From NCBI GenBank assembly GCA_016722075.1, contig JADKGW010000001.1, positions 3,162,001 through 3,226,000 of the forward strand: DNA of 64,000 nucleotides, in the 5' to 3' direction. Made by a program: the position numbers and the translations under genes. The DNA is from Candidatus Kouleothrix ribensis. Its GTDB lineage: Bacteria; Chloroflexota; Chloroflexia; Chloroflexales; Roseiflexaceae. Position 1 is the stretch's first letter. Every line of letters starts with the position of its first letter. Positions 33,513-42,430 of the stretch are shown one piece after another. The notes under the pieces were generated by a model. That model did no database searches. It was not told the origin of the DNA and saw only the letters and a list, made by a program, of their open reading frames with translations.

Positions 33513-34229
33513 ATGACGACAATTCTGATAATTGAAGACGAGCTGGTGCTCAGCGAGACCTTGAGCTACCATTTCGAGCGGGCCGGCTTCACGGTTGTGA
33601 CCGCCAGCGACGGGCTGACCGGCCTAGAAAAAGCCCGCCAGCTCGAGCCAAGCTTGATCATCCTCGACATCATGCTGCCTGGCCTCGACGGCTTCTCGAT
33701 CTGCCGCACACTCATCCGCGAGCGAGCCGTGCCGATCGTGATGCTGACCGCGCTGCACGACGAATCGCACCGGATCGCCGGGCTCGAGCTGGGCGCAATC
33801 GATTACGTAGTCAAGCCATTCAGCATGGGCGAACTGATGGCGCGCGTGCGCACGATTCTGCGCTGGAATGAGCGCCAGCGCCAGGTGCCTAGCCCCGAGC
33901 TGATCGAAGTCGGTGAGCTACGGCTGAATCGCAGCAGCCGGCAGGTATGGCTGGGCGACCAGGAGATCGATCTTTCGTATAAAGAGTTCGATCTGCTGGT
34001 GTGCCTGATGCACAACAGCGGCGTGGCGCTCTCGCGCGACATGCTGCTCGAGCGGGTGTGGGGCCGTGAGTTCCTCGGGTCGAACCGCACGATCGATGTC
34101 CACATTCGCTGGCTACGCGAGAAGCTCGAGCATGATCCGGCCAACCCCACGCTGATCCACACCGTGCGCGGCATCGGCTACCGCTTCCAGGCGCCGGCAC
34201 CGGGCGGAAGGCTGCGCCGGGCCGGCTAA
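33513..34229 (+). CDS. OmpR/PhoB-family response regulator
   Basis: 238 aa. The receiver has an intact acidic pocket (IIEDE), phosphoacceptor D52 in IILDIMLPGLDG, TALHDE and the conserved Lys in VVKPFSMGEL. It is followed by a winged-helix DNA-binding domain (about 130-230) with SYKEFDLLVCLMHNSG, LLERVWG, RTIDVHIRWLREKLE and GIGYRF. No histidine kinase is adjacent (orphan). ATG 33513 is used; the in-frame extension upstream is not receiver-like. The stop is 3 bp from the convergent aldolase gene. Confidence 0.93.
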   Translation: MTTILIIEDELVLSETLSYHFERAGFTVVTASDGLTGLEKARQLEPSLIILDIMLPGLDGFSICRTLIRERAVPIVMLTALHDESHRIAGLELGAIDYVVKPFSMGELMARVRTILRWNERQRQVPSPELIEVGELRLNRSSRQVWLGDQEIDLSYKEFDLLVCLMHNSGVALSRDMLLERVWGREFLGSNRTIDVHIRWLREKLEHDPANPTLIHTVRGIGYRFQAPAPGGRLRRAG

Positions 34230-34232
34230 CGC

Positions 34233-35264
34233 CTAGCCGATCAGCTCGATGTTCTCCCTACCGCCGTAGACCGTCCACCACGGCTTGGCGCTGCGCGCAA
34301 GCAGATCGTTCAGCTGGGTAATATTGTGCAGGCCGCGATCCTCGAGCCAGGCCTCGAGCGCGCCAACGCCCTCGTGCGCATAGATCGGAATCGCGCCTTG
34401 CCAAGTGGCGCGGCCACACAGCACGCCCGCAAACGGTGTGCCGGCCTCGGCAGCCAGCTCGAGCGTCTCGCGGAATACTTCGTCGCTGACGCCTGCACTG
34501 AGGTAGATAAACGGCTTGGTGGCTGCCGCAGCGGCAGTGCGGAAGTGCTGCATGGCCTCGGCCCGCGTGTAGGCCGCCTCGCCAGCGTACGCGCGGGTAC
34601 CCGCAACAAACTTGATGTTGACCGGCACCTCTACCTTCAGCACATCCACGCCGTAACGCGGCTTCGAGAACTCTTCCATATACTTAGTGACGTACGCCGG
34701 CTTGACTCGCGCAAACGCGAGGCTCTGCTCGTCGCCAATCGTATCGTCGTAGGCCAGCGGCTCGAGGAAGAACGGCCGATCGATCGCGGCGCACTCGGCG
34801 CCTACGCGCTCGATAAAGGCATGCTTGATCGTATTGACCCGTGCATCGTCGAACGGGTTGTAATACATCAAAATCTTGATCGCGTCGGCGCCGCGCTCGG
34901 CCAGCCGGCGCGCGCTCCACTCAGGCAGCAGGTCGGGCAGGCGGCCTGGCACCGTCGCATCGTAGCCAGTCTGTTCGTACGCCAGCAGCACACCGGTGCC
35001 AGGCGCACGCTGCTTGATCGCCTCGAGGCCAAACTCAGGGTCGATCAGGATCGCGCTGGCGCTGCGCGTCAGCACTTTGGTTACGGCCGCCTTGAACACA
35101 ACCAGATCCTCGGCCGTAGCGGTGCCGCCGGCGCCGCGCGCTTTGGCAAGCGCCTTGCGTAGCGAGCCACGCTGGTCCATCGCGGCGGCGGCAATCACGC
35201 CCTGCTGGTTGGCGCAGGCGCTGATGCCGGCAAACTTGCCCTTGCCCATCGATACTGTTGCCAT
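34233..35264 (-). CDS. Tagatose-bisphosphate aldolase-like protein (LacD family)
   Basis: 343 aa TIM-barrel of the class I LacD/Fba-like family. It has AAAMDQRGSLRKAL, ILIDPEFGLEAI, GVLLAYEQTGYD, ADAIKILMYYNPFDD (Schiff-base Lys in KILMYY), FFLEPLAYDD and LKVEVPVNIKFV. The family cleaves tagatose-1,6-bisphosphate or related ketose-bisphosphates to DHAP and glyceraldehyde-3-P. GAGGGA precedes the ATG. No lac/gat genes are near, so the physiological substrate may differ. Confidence 0.85.
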   Translation of the reverse strand: MATVSMGKGKFAGISACANQQGVIAAAAMDQRGSLRKALAKARGAGGTATAEDLVVFKAAVTKVLTRSASAILIDPEFGLEAIKQRAPGTGVLLAYEQTGYDATVPGRLPDLLPEWSARRLAERGADAIKILMYYNPFDDARVNTIKHAFIERVGAECAAIDRPFFLEPLAYDDTIGDEQSLAFARVKPAYVTKYMEEFSKPRYGVDVLKVEVPVNIKFVAGTRAYAGEAAYTRAEAMQHFRTAAAAATKPFIYLSAGVSDEVFRETLELAAEAGTPFAGVLCGRATWQGAIPIYAHEGVGALEAWLEDRGLHNITQLNDLLARSAKPWWTVYGGRENIELIG

Positions 35265-35363
35265 TCTATCCCTCTTTGTATAGCAATTCTATCGGATCTG
35301 CAACGTGGAAGCGGTTTTTGCTTCGAGGGCTGCGCCCCTTAGCCCCCTTCAGAGGTAGTGTGT

Positions 35364-35433
35364 TCGTCGATCGCATTCCCATGCGCTCGGCCCTCTACCA
35401 GGGAGGGGTATGCACGTAGCCCAGCATGCTGGG
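35364..35433. repeat. Dispersed composite element, copy A (reverse orientation)
   Basis: Read on the minus strand: CCCAGCATGCTGGG (35420-35433), then ATACCCCTCCC, then GGGCCGAGCGCATGGGAA followed by GCGATCGACGA (35364-35393). The same parts in the same order occur at 57964-58216. It lies between the aldolase and PAP2-like genes. Confidence 0.7.
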
Positions 35434-35487
35434 CGAAACCCTATACCTGAACCCCTAGCCCGCGCTTTTTGGGGGCGACGATTGATG

Positions 35488-36132
35488 CTAGGCGTGTGTG
35501 CCCATTAGGCCAAACGCAACCAGCACCACCAGCGTAGCGCTACCGCAGCCGGCCAGCACCTGCCAGGGCGTGTGGTTGCGCGTGCGCACGCGCGCCCAGC
35601 CGACCATCAAGGCGCACAGCCAGAGCAGCAGGCCCAGCGGCCGCCAGTAGAGCAGTGCGATCATCGCAGTCGAGGCTATCGCAGTCGCGTGTGCGCTGAT
35701 CTTCCAGAACAGGTTGACCAGCCCACCGATCAGGCCGAGGCCCAGGGCGCACAGCATCAGCGCCAGAAATGGCCGCGGCGCGCCCAGCCATACCAGGCCA
35801 AGTGTTGCAATCAGCGTCCAGACGAAGCCAAACAGGTATAGCTCGTTGCGCTGCTCGCGCACCGACACATCATCGTCGGAATATATGCCTTGACGGCGAC
35901 GGATGTAGTAAAACAGCGTCGGCGGTAGCACCAGCGCCAGGATGCAAACTGCGGCCCAGCGCAGGCCCGAGGCGTGCGTGCCAAGCGCGCCATACCCGAC
36001 GATCAGAAACGAAAGCAAGTTCATCAGAATAGGATGAAAGAGCTGTGACATGCGCCGCGCCAGATCGTAGCTCGGCCCGCCGGCACCCTCGAGGTCGTAC
36101 GCCGGCTGAGGAAGATTGGACTGCTGTGCCAT
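35488..36132 (-). CDS. PAP2-like membrane phosphatase
   Basis: 214 aa with about six hydrophobic helices. PAP2 signatures are present in divergent form: KISAHATAIAS (SxH block) and RVRTRNHTPWQVLAG (R-x5-H block, catalytic His). Lipid phosphatases of this superfamily recycle undecaprenyl-pyrophosphate, which fits its place at the end of an exopolysaccharide cluster. The KxxxxxxRP block is not clear: DVSVREQRNE is the nearest. Substrate is inferred from context only. Confidence 0.7.
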   Translation of the reverse strand: MAQQSNLPQPAYDLEGAGGPSYDLARRMSQLFHPILMNLLSFLIVGYGALGTHASGLRWAAVCILALVLPPTLFYYIRRRQGIYSDDDVSVREQRNELYLFGFVWTLIATLGLVWLGAPRPFLALMLCALGLGLIGGLVNLFWKISAHATAIASTAMIALLYWRPLGLLLWLCALMVGWARVRTRNHTPWQVLAGCGSATLVVLVAFGLMGTHA

Positions 36133-36185
36133 GGAAACGGGTTGCTCCTTCCAGTCGATGCGCGGCCACCCGCGCGGCAGCCGGC

Positions 36186-37367
36186 TCAGGGCCGGGCTGC
36201 GGTCGTCGGCGCGAGCCGGCGATACCAGGCCAACACCTGCGCAGCCGCCTGCTGCCAGCTAAATCGCCGGGCCTGGGCCGGCCCGCCCGCAATCAGGCGT
36301 GCGCGCAATGGCTCGTCGTCGACGATCTGCGCCAGGCCGGCGGCAATGGCCCCAACATCGTCGGCGCGCACCAGCACGGCCATGTCGCCAACCACCTCCG
36401 GCAGGCTCGAGTTCGTGGCGGTTAGCACCGGTGTGCCGCACGCCAACGCCTCAAGTGCCGGCAGGCCAAAGCCCTCATACATCGACGGGTACGTAAACGC
36501 CCACGCGAGATTATACAACGCGGGCAGATCATTGTCATCCACAAAATCGAGCATACGCACATGATCGGCCAGTTGCAGGCGCTGGATCGCGGCAAACACA
36601 TCTTCGTAGAGCCAGCCGCGCCGCCCGGCGATCACCAGTGTGAGCGCGGCGTGGGGCGTGTGCCGGCGCTGCTCGATCAGCTGTGCAAAGGCTTCGAGCA
36701 GGCGCACCAGGTTCTTGCGCGGCTCGAGCGTGCTGACGAATAGCAGAAACCGCGCGGGCAGCGCGAGCCGGCTCCGCACCGGCTCGGTCTCGGCCGGCGT
36801 CAAGCGGCGGAAACACGGGCTGACGCCAGGGTACACCACCTCGACGCGCTGCGGGTCGATGCCGAGCAGGCGCTTGAGATCACCGCGCGTCGCCTCGGAG
36901 TCGGCTAACACCGCGTCGGCGCGCTGGAGCGAGCGCGGCACGGCGCTGGATAGATAGCGCACCATGCCCTGGGCCGCGAACTGCGGGTAGATCAGAAACG
37001 ACAGGTCGTGGATCGTCACCAGCGTGCGCGCGCGGGTCGGCGGCAGCACAAAATCGGGCGCGTGCAGCAGGTCGAGCCGGCCGGTAAACAGCTCAACCGG
37101 CAGCGGCAGGCGTGCGCGCTGCCAGAGCTGGGTCAGCCGGCGTGGCGAAAGCGGGATAGGCGCGGCGCGCACATTCGGGAAATCGTGGCAGAGCTGGCGC
37201 AGCTCGGCCAGGTATGGGCTGGCGCGGTCGATGCCGCCGGCGGCATAGAACAGGCGGTAGCGATGCTCAGCACCCTCGGCCAGCACCGCGCGAATCAGCT
37301 CGCGGGTATACCGGCCGATCCCGGCGCCCTGCCAGGCTGCGGCGGTATAGTCGATCCCAATCTTCAT
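36186..37367 (-). CDS. Glycosyltransferase family 4 (mannosyltransferase-like)
   Basis: 393 aa GT-B fold. The N-terminal MKIGIDYTAAAWQGAGIGRYT is followed by a linker and the C-terminal donor domain: RFLLFVSTLEPRKNLVRLLEA, then YPSMYEGFGLPALEALACG with the conserved ExFGLPxLE. Nucleotide-sugar-dependent retaining enzyme working at the cytoplasmic membrane face. The ATG at 37367 is chosen because an upstream ATG adds a Cys/Gly stretch. Part of the polysaccharide cluster; acceptor and donor not predictable. Confidence 0.9.
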   Translation of the reverse strand: MKIGIDYTAAAWQGAGIGRYTRELIRAVLAEGAEHRYRLFYAAGGIDRASPYLAELRQLCHDFPNVRAAPIPLSPRRLTQLWQRARLPLPVELFTGRLDLLHAPDFVLPPTRARTLVTIHDLSFLIYPQFAAQGMVRYLSSAVPRSLQRADAVLADSEATRGDLKRLLGIDPQRVEVVYPGVSPCFRRLTPAETEPVRSRLALPARFLLFVSTLEPRKNLVRLLEAFAQLIEQRRHTPHAALTLVIAGRRGWLYEDVFAAIQRLQLADHVRMLDFVDDNDLPALYNLAWAFTYPSMYEGFGLPALEALACGTPVLTATNSSLPEVVGDMAVLVRADDVGAIAAGLAQIVDDEPLRARLIAGGPAQARRFSWQQAAAQVLAWYRRLAPTTAARP

Positions 37368-37498
37368 GGTATTTCCGCAAGCTAGCGGGCCGGCGCTGCC
37401 GATACCTGCACACGCAGCAGGCACCATCAGCAGCGCACAACGCTACAATACCGCTCTGCCAGGGCAGAGCCTCGGCCGAAACGCGGGCCAGCGCCCTG

Positions 37499-38596
37499 CT
37501 ACTTACGCTTGCTCAGCAGGTACAGCACGAAGCCGAACAGAATAATGCTCCAGAAGTTGATCGTGCGATCGAGGAAGGTGACCGCCACCGCCAGTGCGCG
37601 GCTGACCGGCTGCGCACCGGCCGGCACCGGCAGCGCCAGCAGCACCGCCGTGACTGCGCCCTCGACCACGCCTAATCCGCCGGGCGTGAATGGGATCACC
37701 GTGAGCAGCGACGAGGCCAGCGCCACGAACACGATCACCGGCAGCGTCAGGTGCAGGCCCTCGGCGCCTAGCGCCTGGATCACGAAGAACAGCCGAAAGC
37801 CCTCGAGCAGCCAGACGCTGCCGGTAAGCAGCGTCAGCGCGGGCAAGATGCGCGGGCGAAACGAGCGCAGCGCGGCGGCCTCGAACGGCTCGTACTTACT
37901 CAGCAGCCGCGCGGGCATGAACCGGCGCAGCAGCGGGCTGAAGTAGCGCATACCCGCCAGCCCGGCGATGATCAGCACCACCAGCACCAGGCCCGAGATG
38001 AAGATTACGTTGGTCTCGCGCGGCAGGTGTGTGCCGAACACAAACCAGCCCGAGATCACCAGGAAGGTGAACAGGCCGAGCATGTCGAGCAGCCGCTCGG
38101 CGAAGATCGTGCCGAAGGTGGCCGAGAACGAGACGCGCCCGTTATGCTTCAGCAGGTAGCCACGATAGGCGTCGCCAAGCTTGGCCGGCACGATGCAGTT
38201 GGCGAACCACGAGAGATACAGGTACTCCATCAGCGCGGGCAGCGAGGCCCAGCTGGTACGCCCCTCGCGCACCGGCACGCCGGCGTTGTCGAGCAGCAGC
38301 CGCCAGCGCACCGCGCGCAGTGGGAAGGTGGCATAGAACACCACAAACCCGGCCAGCAACAGCCACAGGTTGGCACCGCGCATGTACTCCCAGGTCTTGG
38401 CGAGGTCGATATCGAGCCCACGGACTACGAACAGGATAATCGCAATCGCCAGGGCAAACGAGATCAGCGTGCGCGGATTGCGGAGCGCCTTGCCGAGCGC
38501 GAAGCCTGAGCGTTCTACTTCTACTTCGGCAGGCGATTCAGGCTCCACACTACTCTCTTCGGCTCGCGGAATGCCGGAGGTCGGTCCTTCGATCAT
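37499..38596 (-). CDS. UPF0104/AglD-like membrane protein
   Basis: 365 aa with a Pro/Glu-rich cytoplasmic N-terminus and about eight TM helices. Family features are TFPLRAVRWRLLLDNAG near the second helix, NCIVPAKLGDAYRGYLLK, TFGTIFAERLLDMLGL and VIPFTPGGLGVVEGAV. This family, shared with the lysylphosphatidylglycerol synthase TM domain, is linked to lipid-linked sugar handling or flipping, but the biochemical role of most members is unproven. It lies between two sugar genes in the cluster. Confidence 0.82.
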   Translation of the reverse strand: MIEGPTSGIPRAEESSVEPESPAEVEVERSGFALGKALRNPRTLISFALAIAIILFVVRGLDIDLAKTWEYMRGANLWLLLAGFVVFYATFPLRAVRWRLLLDNAGVPVREGRTSWASLPALMEYLYLSWFANCIVPAKLGDAYRGYLLKHNGRVSFSATFGTIFAERLLDMLGLFTFLVISGWFVFGTHLPRETNVIFISGLVLVVLIIAGLAGMRYFSPLLRRFMPARLLSKYEPFEAAALRSFRPRILPALTLLTGSVWLLEGFRLFFVIQALGAEGLHLTLPVIVFVALASSLLTVIPFTPGGLGVVEGAVTAVLLALPVPAGAQPVSRALAVAVTFLDRTINFWSIILFGFVLYLLSKRK

Positions 38597-38832
38597 GAGC
38601 TATCGTGTTGCTCCTTGTTGGGGATCTTCGATGTTTAGGTAGCCGTGTGGTGGGGTTTCCGGGCAGCTGCGCCGCCGCAAACCCCGCCGTAGGGGCGATC
38701 TGGTGGTGCCGAAGCCCCGGCCTGATCGCCCCGGAAGCACAGGTATGGATTCGAAAGTCCCTGATTGCGCGTTGCGCTGAAACGAACATGCCCGCCCCCG
38801 GCCCCACCGATCAGCACTGGCGGGGCAAGCCG

Positions 38833-39798
38833 CTAATGCGGCTGTGCGCTACGCAGCTCGGCCTGGTACCAGGCCCAGAACTGCGCGAGCCCTTGCTCGA
38901 GCGATGTCGTGGGCTGGAAGCCGAGCAGCCGGCGGGCCTTCTCGACATTCGCATAGGTGATCGGCGGGTCGGCCGCCGGCAGCGGCTGGTTATCGACGAT
39001 CGCCTCGAGATCGGTCACCTGCTCGAGCAGCGCGATGAAGTCGCATAGCTGCACCGGGCTGGAGTTGCCCAGATTGAACGTATCGAACGGAATATCGCTA
39101 TCGAGCGCGGCGACCACCCCGGCCACAATATCGTCGACGTAGGTCCAATCGCGATACACACCAATGCCACCATTGAACAGCGTGATCGGCTTACGCTTGA
39201 GCATCGCATCGACAAACAGGTAGGGCGTCATATCGGGCCGGCCGCGCGGCCCGTACACCGTGAAGAAGCGCACCACGCGGGTGGGCAGCTTGTGCAAGTA
39301 GTGAAAGGTATACGCCAGCACCTCGGCGGCCTTCTTGGTAGCCGCGTAGGGCGAGAGCGGCCGATCGGTGGCCAGATCTTCCGACCAGGGTGTAGGCGCC
39401 TGGCCATACACCGACGAGGTCGAGGCCAGCACGAAGCCCTGTACGCCGTGGCGATGCGCCAGATCGAGCAGATTGACGGTGCCGCGCACATTCACATCTT
39501 CATACAGCAGCGGGCGCTCGACCGAGGGCCGCGGGCCGGCCATGGCGCCAATATGCGCGATCCGCTCGGGCCGATGCGTCGCAAACAGCTGGGCCATAGC
39601 CGCAGGATCGCGGAAATCGCCCTCAACCAGCGTGTAGCCGGGCTGCGCGAGCGCGCCGGCGATATTGCGGCGCTTGCGGGCCGGGCTGTAGTAATCGTTA
39701 AAGTTATCGACGCAGATCACCTCGTCGCCGCGCGCCAGCAGCGTATCGGCGAGATGGCTGCCAATAAAACCGGCCCCTCCGGTTACAAGGTAGCGCAT
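38833..39798 (-). CDS. UDP-glucuronate 4-epimerase-type SDR
   Basis: 321 aa extended short-chain dehydrogenase. It has TGGAGFIGSHLADTLLARG (NAD site), VDNFNDYYSPARKRRN (an insert typical of UDP-glucuronate epimerases), STSSVYGQ, SPYAATKKAAE with the catalytic Tyr-x3-Lys, and RFFTVYGPRGRPDM. Predicted to interconvert UDP-glucuronate and UDP-galacturonate. GGAG 7 nt before the ATG at 39798. Its partner in the cluster is the UDP-xylose synthase-like gene at 41314. Confidence 0.88.
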   Translation of the reverse strand: MRYLVTGGAGFIGSHLADTLLARGDEVICVDNFNDYYSPARKRRNIAGALAQPGYTLVEGDFRDPAAMAQLFATHRPERIAHIGAMAGPRPSVERPLLYEDVNVRGTVNLLDLAHRHGVQGFVLASTSSVYGQAPTPWSEDLATDRPLSPYAATKKAAEVLAYTFHYLHKLPTRVVRFFTVYGPRGRPDMTPYLFVDAMLKRKPITLFNGGIGVYRDWTYVDDIVAGVVAALDSDIPFDTFNLGNSSPVQLCDFIALLEQVTDLEAIVDNQPLPAADPPITYANVEKARRLLGFQPTTSLEQGLAQFWAWYQAELRSAQPH

Positions 39799-39827
39799 AG
39801 GTAAGCTCCGTTCAACTGCTGCCACGA

Positions 39828-41306
39828 TCACATGTGCGGGCGTTTCTCGATCACTTCCAGGCTGCCGAGCAAGCCCCACGCGGCTGCAAGCTGAATGCCC
39901 ATGCTCAGTACATGCAAGTTCTCGAACAGGTCGTGCCCAAGCACCGCTGCAATGATACCACAACATCCAAGCGCGATGCTACGCCAGATCGGATGCGTTA
40001 CGGATCGCAATGTATGCACGGCCTGGCGCAGCACGCCGATCAGCAGCACCAGATACGCGCCCAGGCCAACCAGCCCGGCCTCGCCGGCCATGTGTACATA
40101 GAAGTTATGCGCATGCCCGCGCGATACATACCAGCTGCCGACGGCGAACTGCGGGTAGGCTACACTGTAGTTGCCCGGCCCGACCCCGCTAAGCGGGTAG
40201 GCCAGCAGCATGCGCCAGCCGGCCTGGATCTGCGACATACGCTCGACCACCGCGAAGTTGGCCGGCGTGACCACCACCGCCCCGGCGTCGAACGGGGCCA
40301 GGTAGGCGCCGATGCTGACCAGGCGCTGCGCCAGGAACGCTGGCAGCAACCCGACCCCGCCCAATACCAGGGCCGCGCCGGCCAGGCCGATCGCCGCGAG
40401 CGCGGCCCAGCGCATGCGGCCGCCCAGCGCCAGGGCCATGCCGATCAAGCCGATCACCGCGCCCAGCCAGGCCCCTCGCGAGAGCGAGGCTGCCAGGCCG
40501 GCCAGTAACGCCAGCGCGGCCAGCCAGGCTAGGCCGGCCAGCAGCCACATGCGGCCCACGCGCGCCGGCCGGCGCAGCGCGTATGCGGTAAGGCCAACCG
40601 CCAGCGCCAGCGCCAGCGGCCAGGCCATGTTGAGGTAGCCGGCGAACGAGTTCGGCTGGCCGATCGTGCCATATGCGCGCACAAACGGCAGATCTGCGGC
40701 GATCCGAAAGCTGGGCGGCCCGGCGCCGGCCAGGAATTGCACCAGCCCGATCGCGGCCTCGGCCAGCGGCGCCAGCAGCAGGCAGGCCACCAGCAGCGCA
40801 ACCTGCCTGGGCCGGCGCACCAGGTTGATCGTCATCAGCCAGATCAAGCCCGCCTCGGCCCAGCGCAGAGTCTCTTTGATTGCGGCGGTGGCCGAGAAGG
40901 GGCTGAAGGCCGTGGCGAACAGCAGTGCCCACAGGAACAGCGCCCAGGGCACGAGCAGCCGGCCGGCCAGCAGGGGCGGCGCGCGGCGCGCGAGCATGGC
41001 GCCGGCCCAGGCGCCAAGCGCCAGCAGCATGGCCGCCTGGGTATAGCTCAGGCCGCCCGGCAGATGGACGAGTTCCTGGATCGGAACTGACAGGATCGCG
41101 AGGGCCGGCCCCAGTGCCGGGTCGATCAGAGCCAGCAGCAGTGCCAGCGGGGCCAGCAGGGCCAGGGGCAGTGGTAGGAGCGCAAGCGCCAGCGCCATGC
41201 CGAGGCCGGCCAGCAGCAGCCCAACCCGGCGCGCGCGTCGCCGGGCGGGGGCGTAGGCACCTGGCTGCTCGCCCGCCTGTGCCTGCCGGCCTGGGCCATG
41301 GCTCAA
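39828..41306 (-). CDS. O-antigen ligase/polymerase-like membrane protein
   Basis: 492 aa with about twelve TM segments. It has the Wzy_C/WaaL-type periplasmic loop and motifs RGAWLGAVIGLIG, GVGPGNYSVAYPQFA, HAHNFYVHMAGEAGLVG. The gene follows the upstream epimerase stop by only 7 bp, and the only reasonable initiation codon after it is TTG at 41306 without a clear SD, so translation is probably coupled. Adds finished glycan to an acceptor or polymerises it outside the membrane. Confidence 0.8.
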   Translation of the reverse strand: MSHGPGRQAQAGEQPGAYAPARRRARRVGLLLAGLGMALALALLPLPLALLAPLALLLALIDPALGPALAILSVPIQELVHLPGGLSYTQAAMLLALGAWAGAMLARRAPPLLAGRLLVPWALFLWALLFATAFSPFSATAAIKETLRWAEAGLIWLMTINLVRRPRQVALLVACLLLAPLAEAAIGLVQFLAGAGPPSFRIAADLPFVRAYGTIGQPNSFAGYLNMAWPLALALAVGLTAYALRRPARVGRMWLLAGLAWLAALALLAGLAASLSRGAWLGAVIGLIGMALALGGRMRWAALAAIGLAGAALVLGGVGLLPAFLAQRLVSIGAYLAPFDAGAVVVTPANFAVVERMSQIQAGWRMLLAYPLSGVGPGNYSVAYPQFAVGSWYVSRGHAHNFYVHMAGEAGLVGLGAYLVLLIGVLRQAVHTLRSVTHPIWRSIALGCCGIIAAVLGHDLFENLHVLSMGIQLAAAWGLLGSLEVIEKRPHM

Positions 41307-41313
41307 GGCGCGT

Positions 41314-42270
41314 CTACGCCGGTAGCTCGCCGCGGCGGCGCAGCTCTTCGCGGAACCACGGAATCGTGCGCCGCAGGCCCTCCTCGACATCGACGCTCGG
41401 CTCCCAGCCGAGCACGCGGCGCGCCTTGGTGATATCGGGCTGGCGCACCTGCGGATCATCCTGGGTGCGCATATCTTTAGCGACGATCCCGGCATGGTTG
41501 CCGGTCAGCTCGTTGATCACCTCGGCGAACTGCTTGATCGTAAACTCGCCGGGGTTGCCGATATTCACCGGCTCGATCTCGTCGGAAAGCAGCAGGCGGT
41601 AGACACCCTCGACCAGATCGGCGACATACTGGAACGAGCGGGTCTGCGCGCCGTCGCCATACACGGTCAGCGGCTCGCCGCGCAGCGCCTGCTGGATGAA
41701 GTTCGGCACCACCCGGCCGTCGCGCAGGCGCATGCGCTCGCCGTAGGTATTGAAGATCCGCACGATACGCGTGTCGACGCGATGATAGCGCTGGTAGGCC
41801 ATGGTGATCGCCTCGGCAAAGCGCTTGGCCTCGTCGTACACGCCGCGCGGGCCGATCGGGTTCACGTAGCCGTAGTAGCTTTCTTCCTGCGGATGAACCT
41901 GGGGATCGCCATAGACCTCGGAGGTCGACGCCAGCAAGAAGCGTGCGCCCTTATCTTTGGCCAGGCCCAGCACCTTGTGCGTGCCGAGTGCGCCGACCTT
42001 AAGCGTCTGGATCGGCAGCTCGAGATAGTCGACCGGCGAGGCCGGCGAGGCAAAGTGCAGGATCGCGTCGAGCGGGCCATCGAGGAACACATAGTTGGTG
42101 ACATCGTGCTTGACGAAGCTGAAGCGATCATGCCCGGCCAGATGGGCGATATTATCGGTGCTGCCCGTGATCAGGTTATCCATCGCAATCACAGTATGCC
42201 CCTCGGCCAGAAACCGGTCGCACAGGTGTGAACCCAGGAACCCGGCGCCGCCGGTGATCAGAACGCGCAT
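41314..42270 (-). CDS. UDP-glucuronate decarboxylase (UDP-xylose synthase)-type SDR
   Basis: 318 aa with the UXS signature set: ITGGAGFLGSHLCDRFL, then DNLITGSTDNIAHL, FASPASPVDYLELPIQTLKVG, ASTSEVYGDP, NPIGPRGVYDEAKRFAE with the YxxxK pair, and RIFNTYGERM. Makes UDP-xylose from UDP-glucuronate. AGGAGT precedes the ATG. With the epimerase downstream it suggests a uronate/xylose-containing polysaccharide. NDP-sugar specificity in this family is reliable for these motifs but not proven here. Confidence 0.9.
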   Translation of the reverse strand: MRVLITGGAGFLGSHLCDRFLAEGHTVIAMDNLITGSTDNIAHLAGHDRFSFVKHDVTNYVFLDGPLDAILHFASPASPVDYLELPIQTLKVGALGTHKVLGLAKDKGARFLLASTSEVYGDPQVHPQEESYYGYVNPIGPRGVYDEAKRFAEAITMAYQRYHRVDTRIVRIFNTYGERMRLRDGRVVPNFIQQALRGEPLTVYGDGAQTRSFQYVADLVEGVYRLLLSDEIEPVNIGNPGEFTIKQFAEVINELTGNHAGIVAKDMRTQDDPQVRQPDITKARRVLGWEPSVDVEEGLRRTIPWFREELRRRGELPA

Positions 42271-42430
42271 AGTTCAACACTCCTCGGTATGATCAGCAGA
42301 ATAGTGCAGGCCGCGTAGGCCTTAAAGACGGCCCACCGCGCAAGGCCTGCCCATATATCACCGTGGGCCTGCATGGCGAGATACGCACGGCAGCGCGCGG
42401 CAGCGGCCGGCGACATGCCGGCCGGCCACA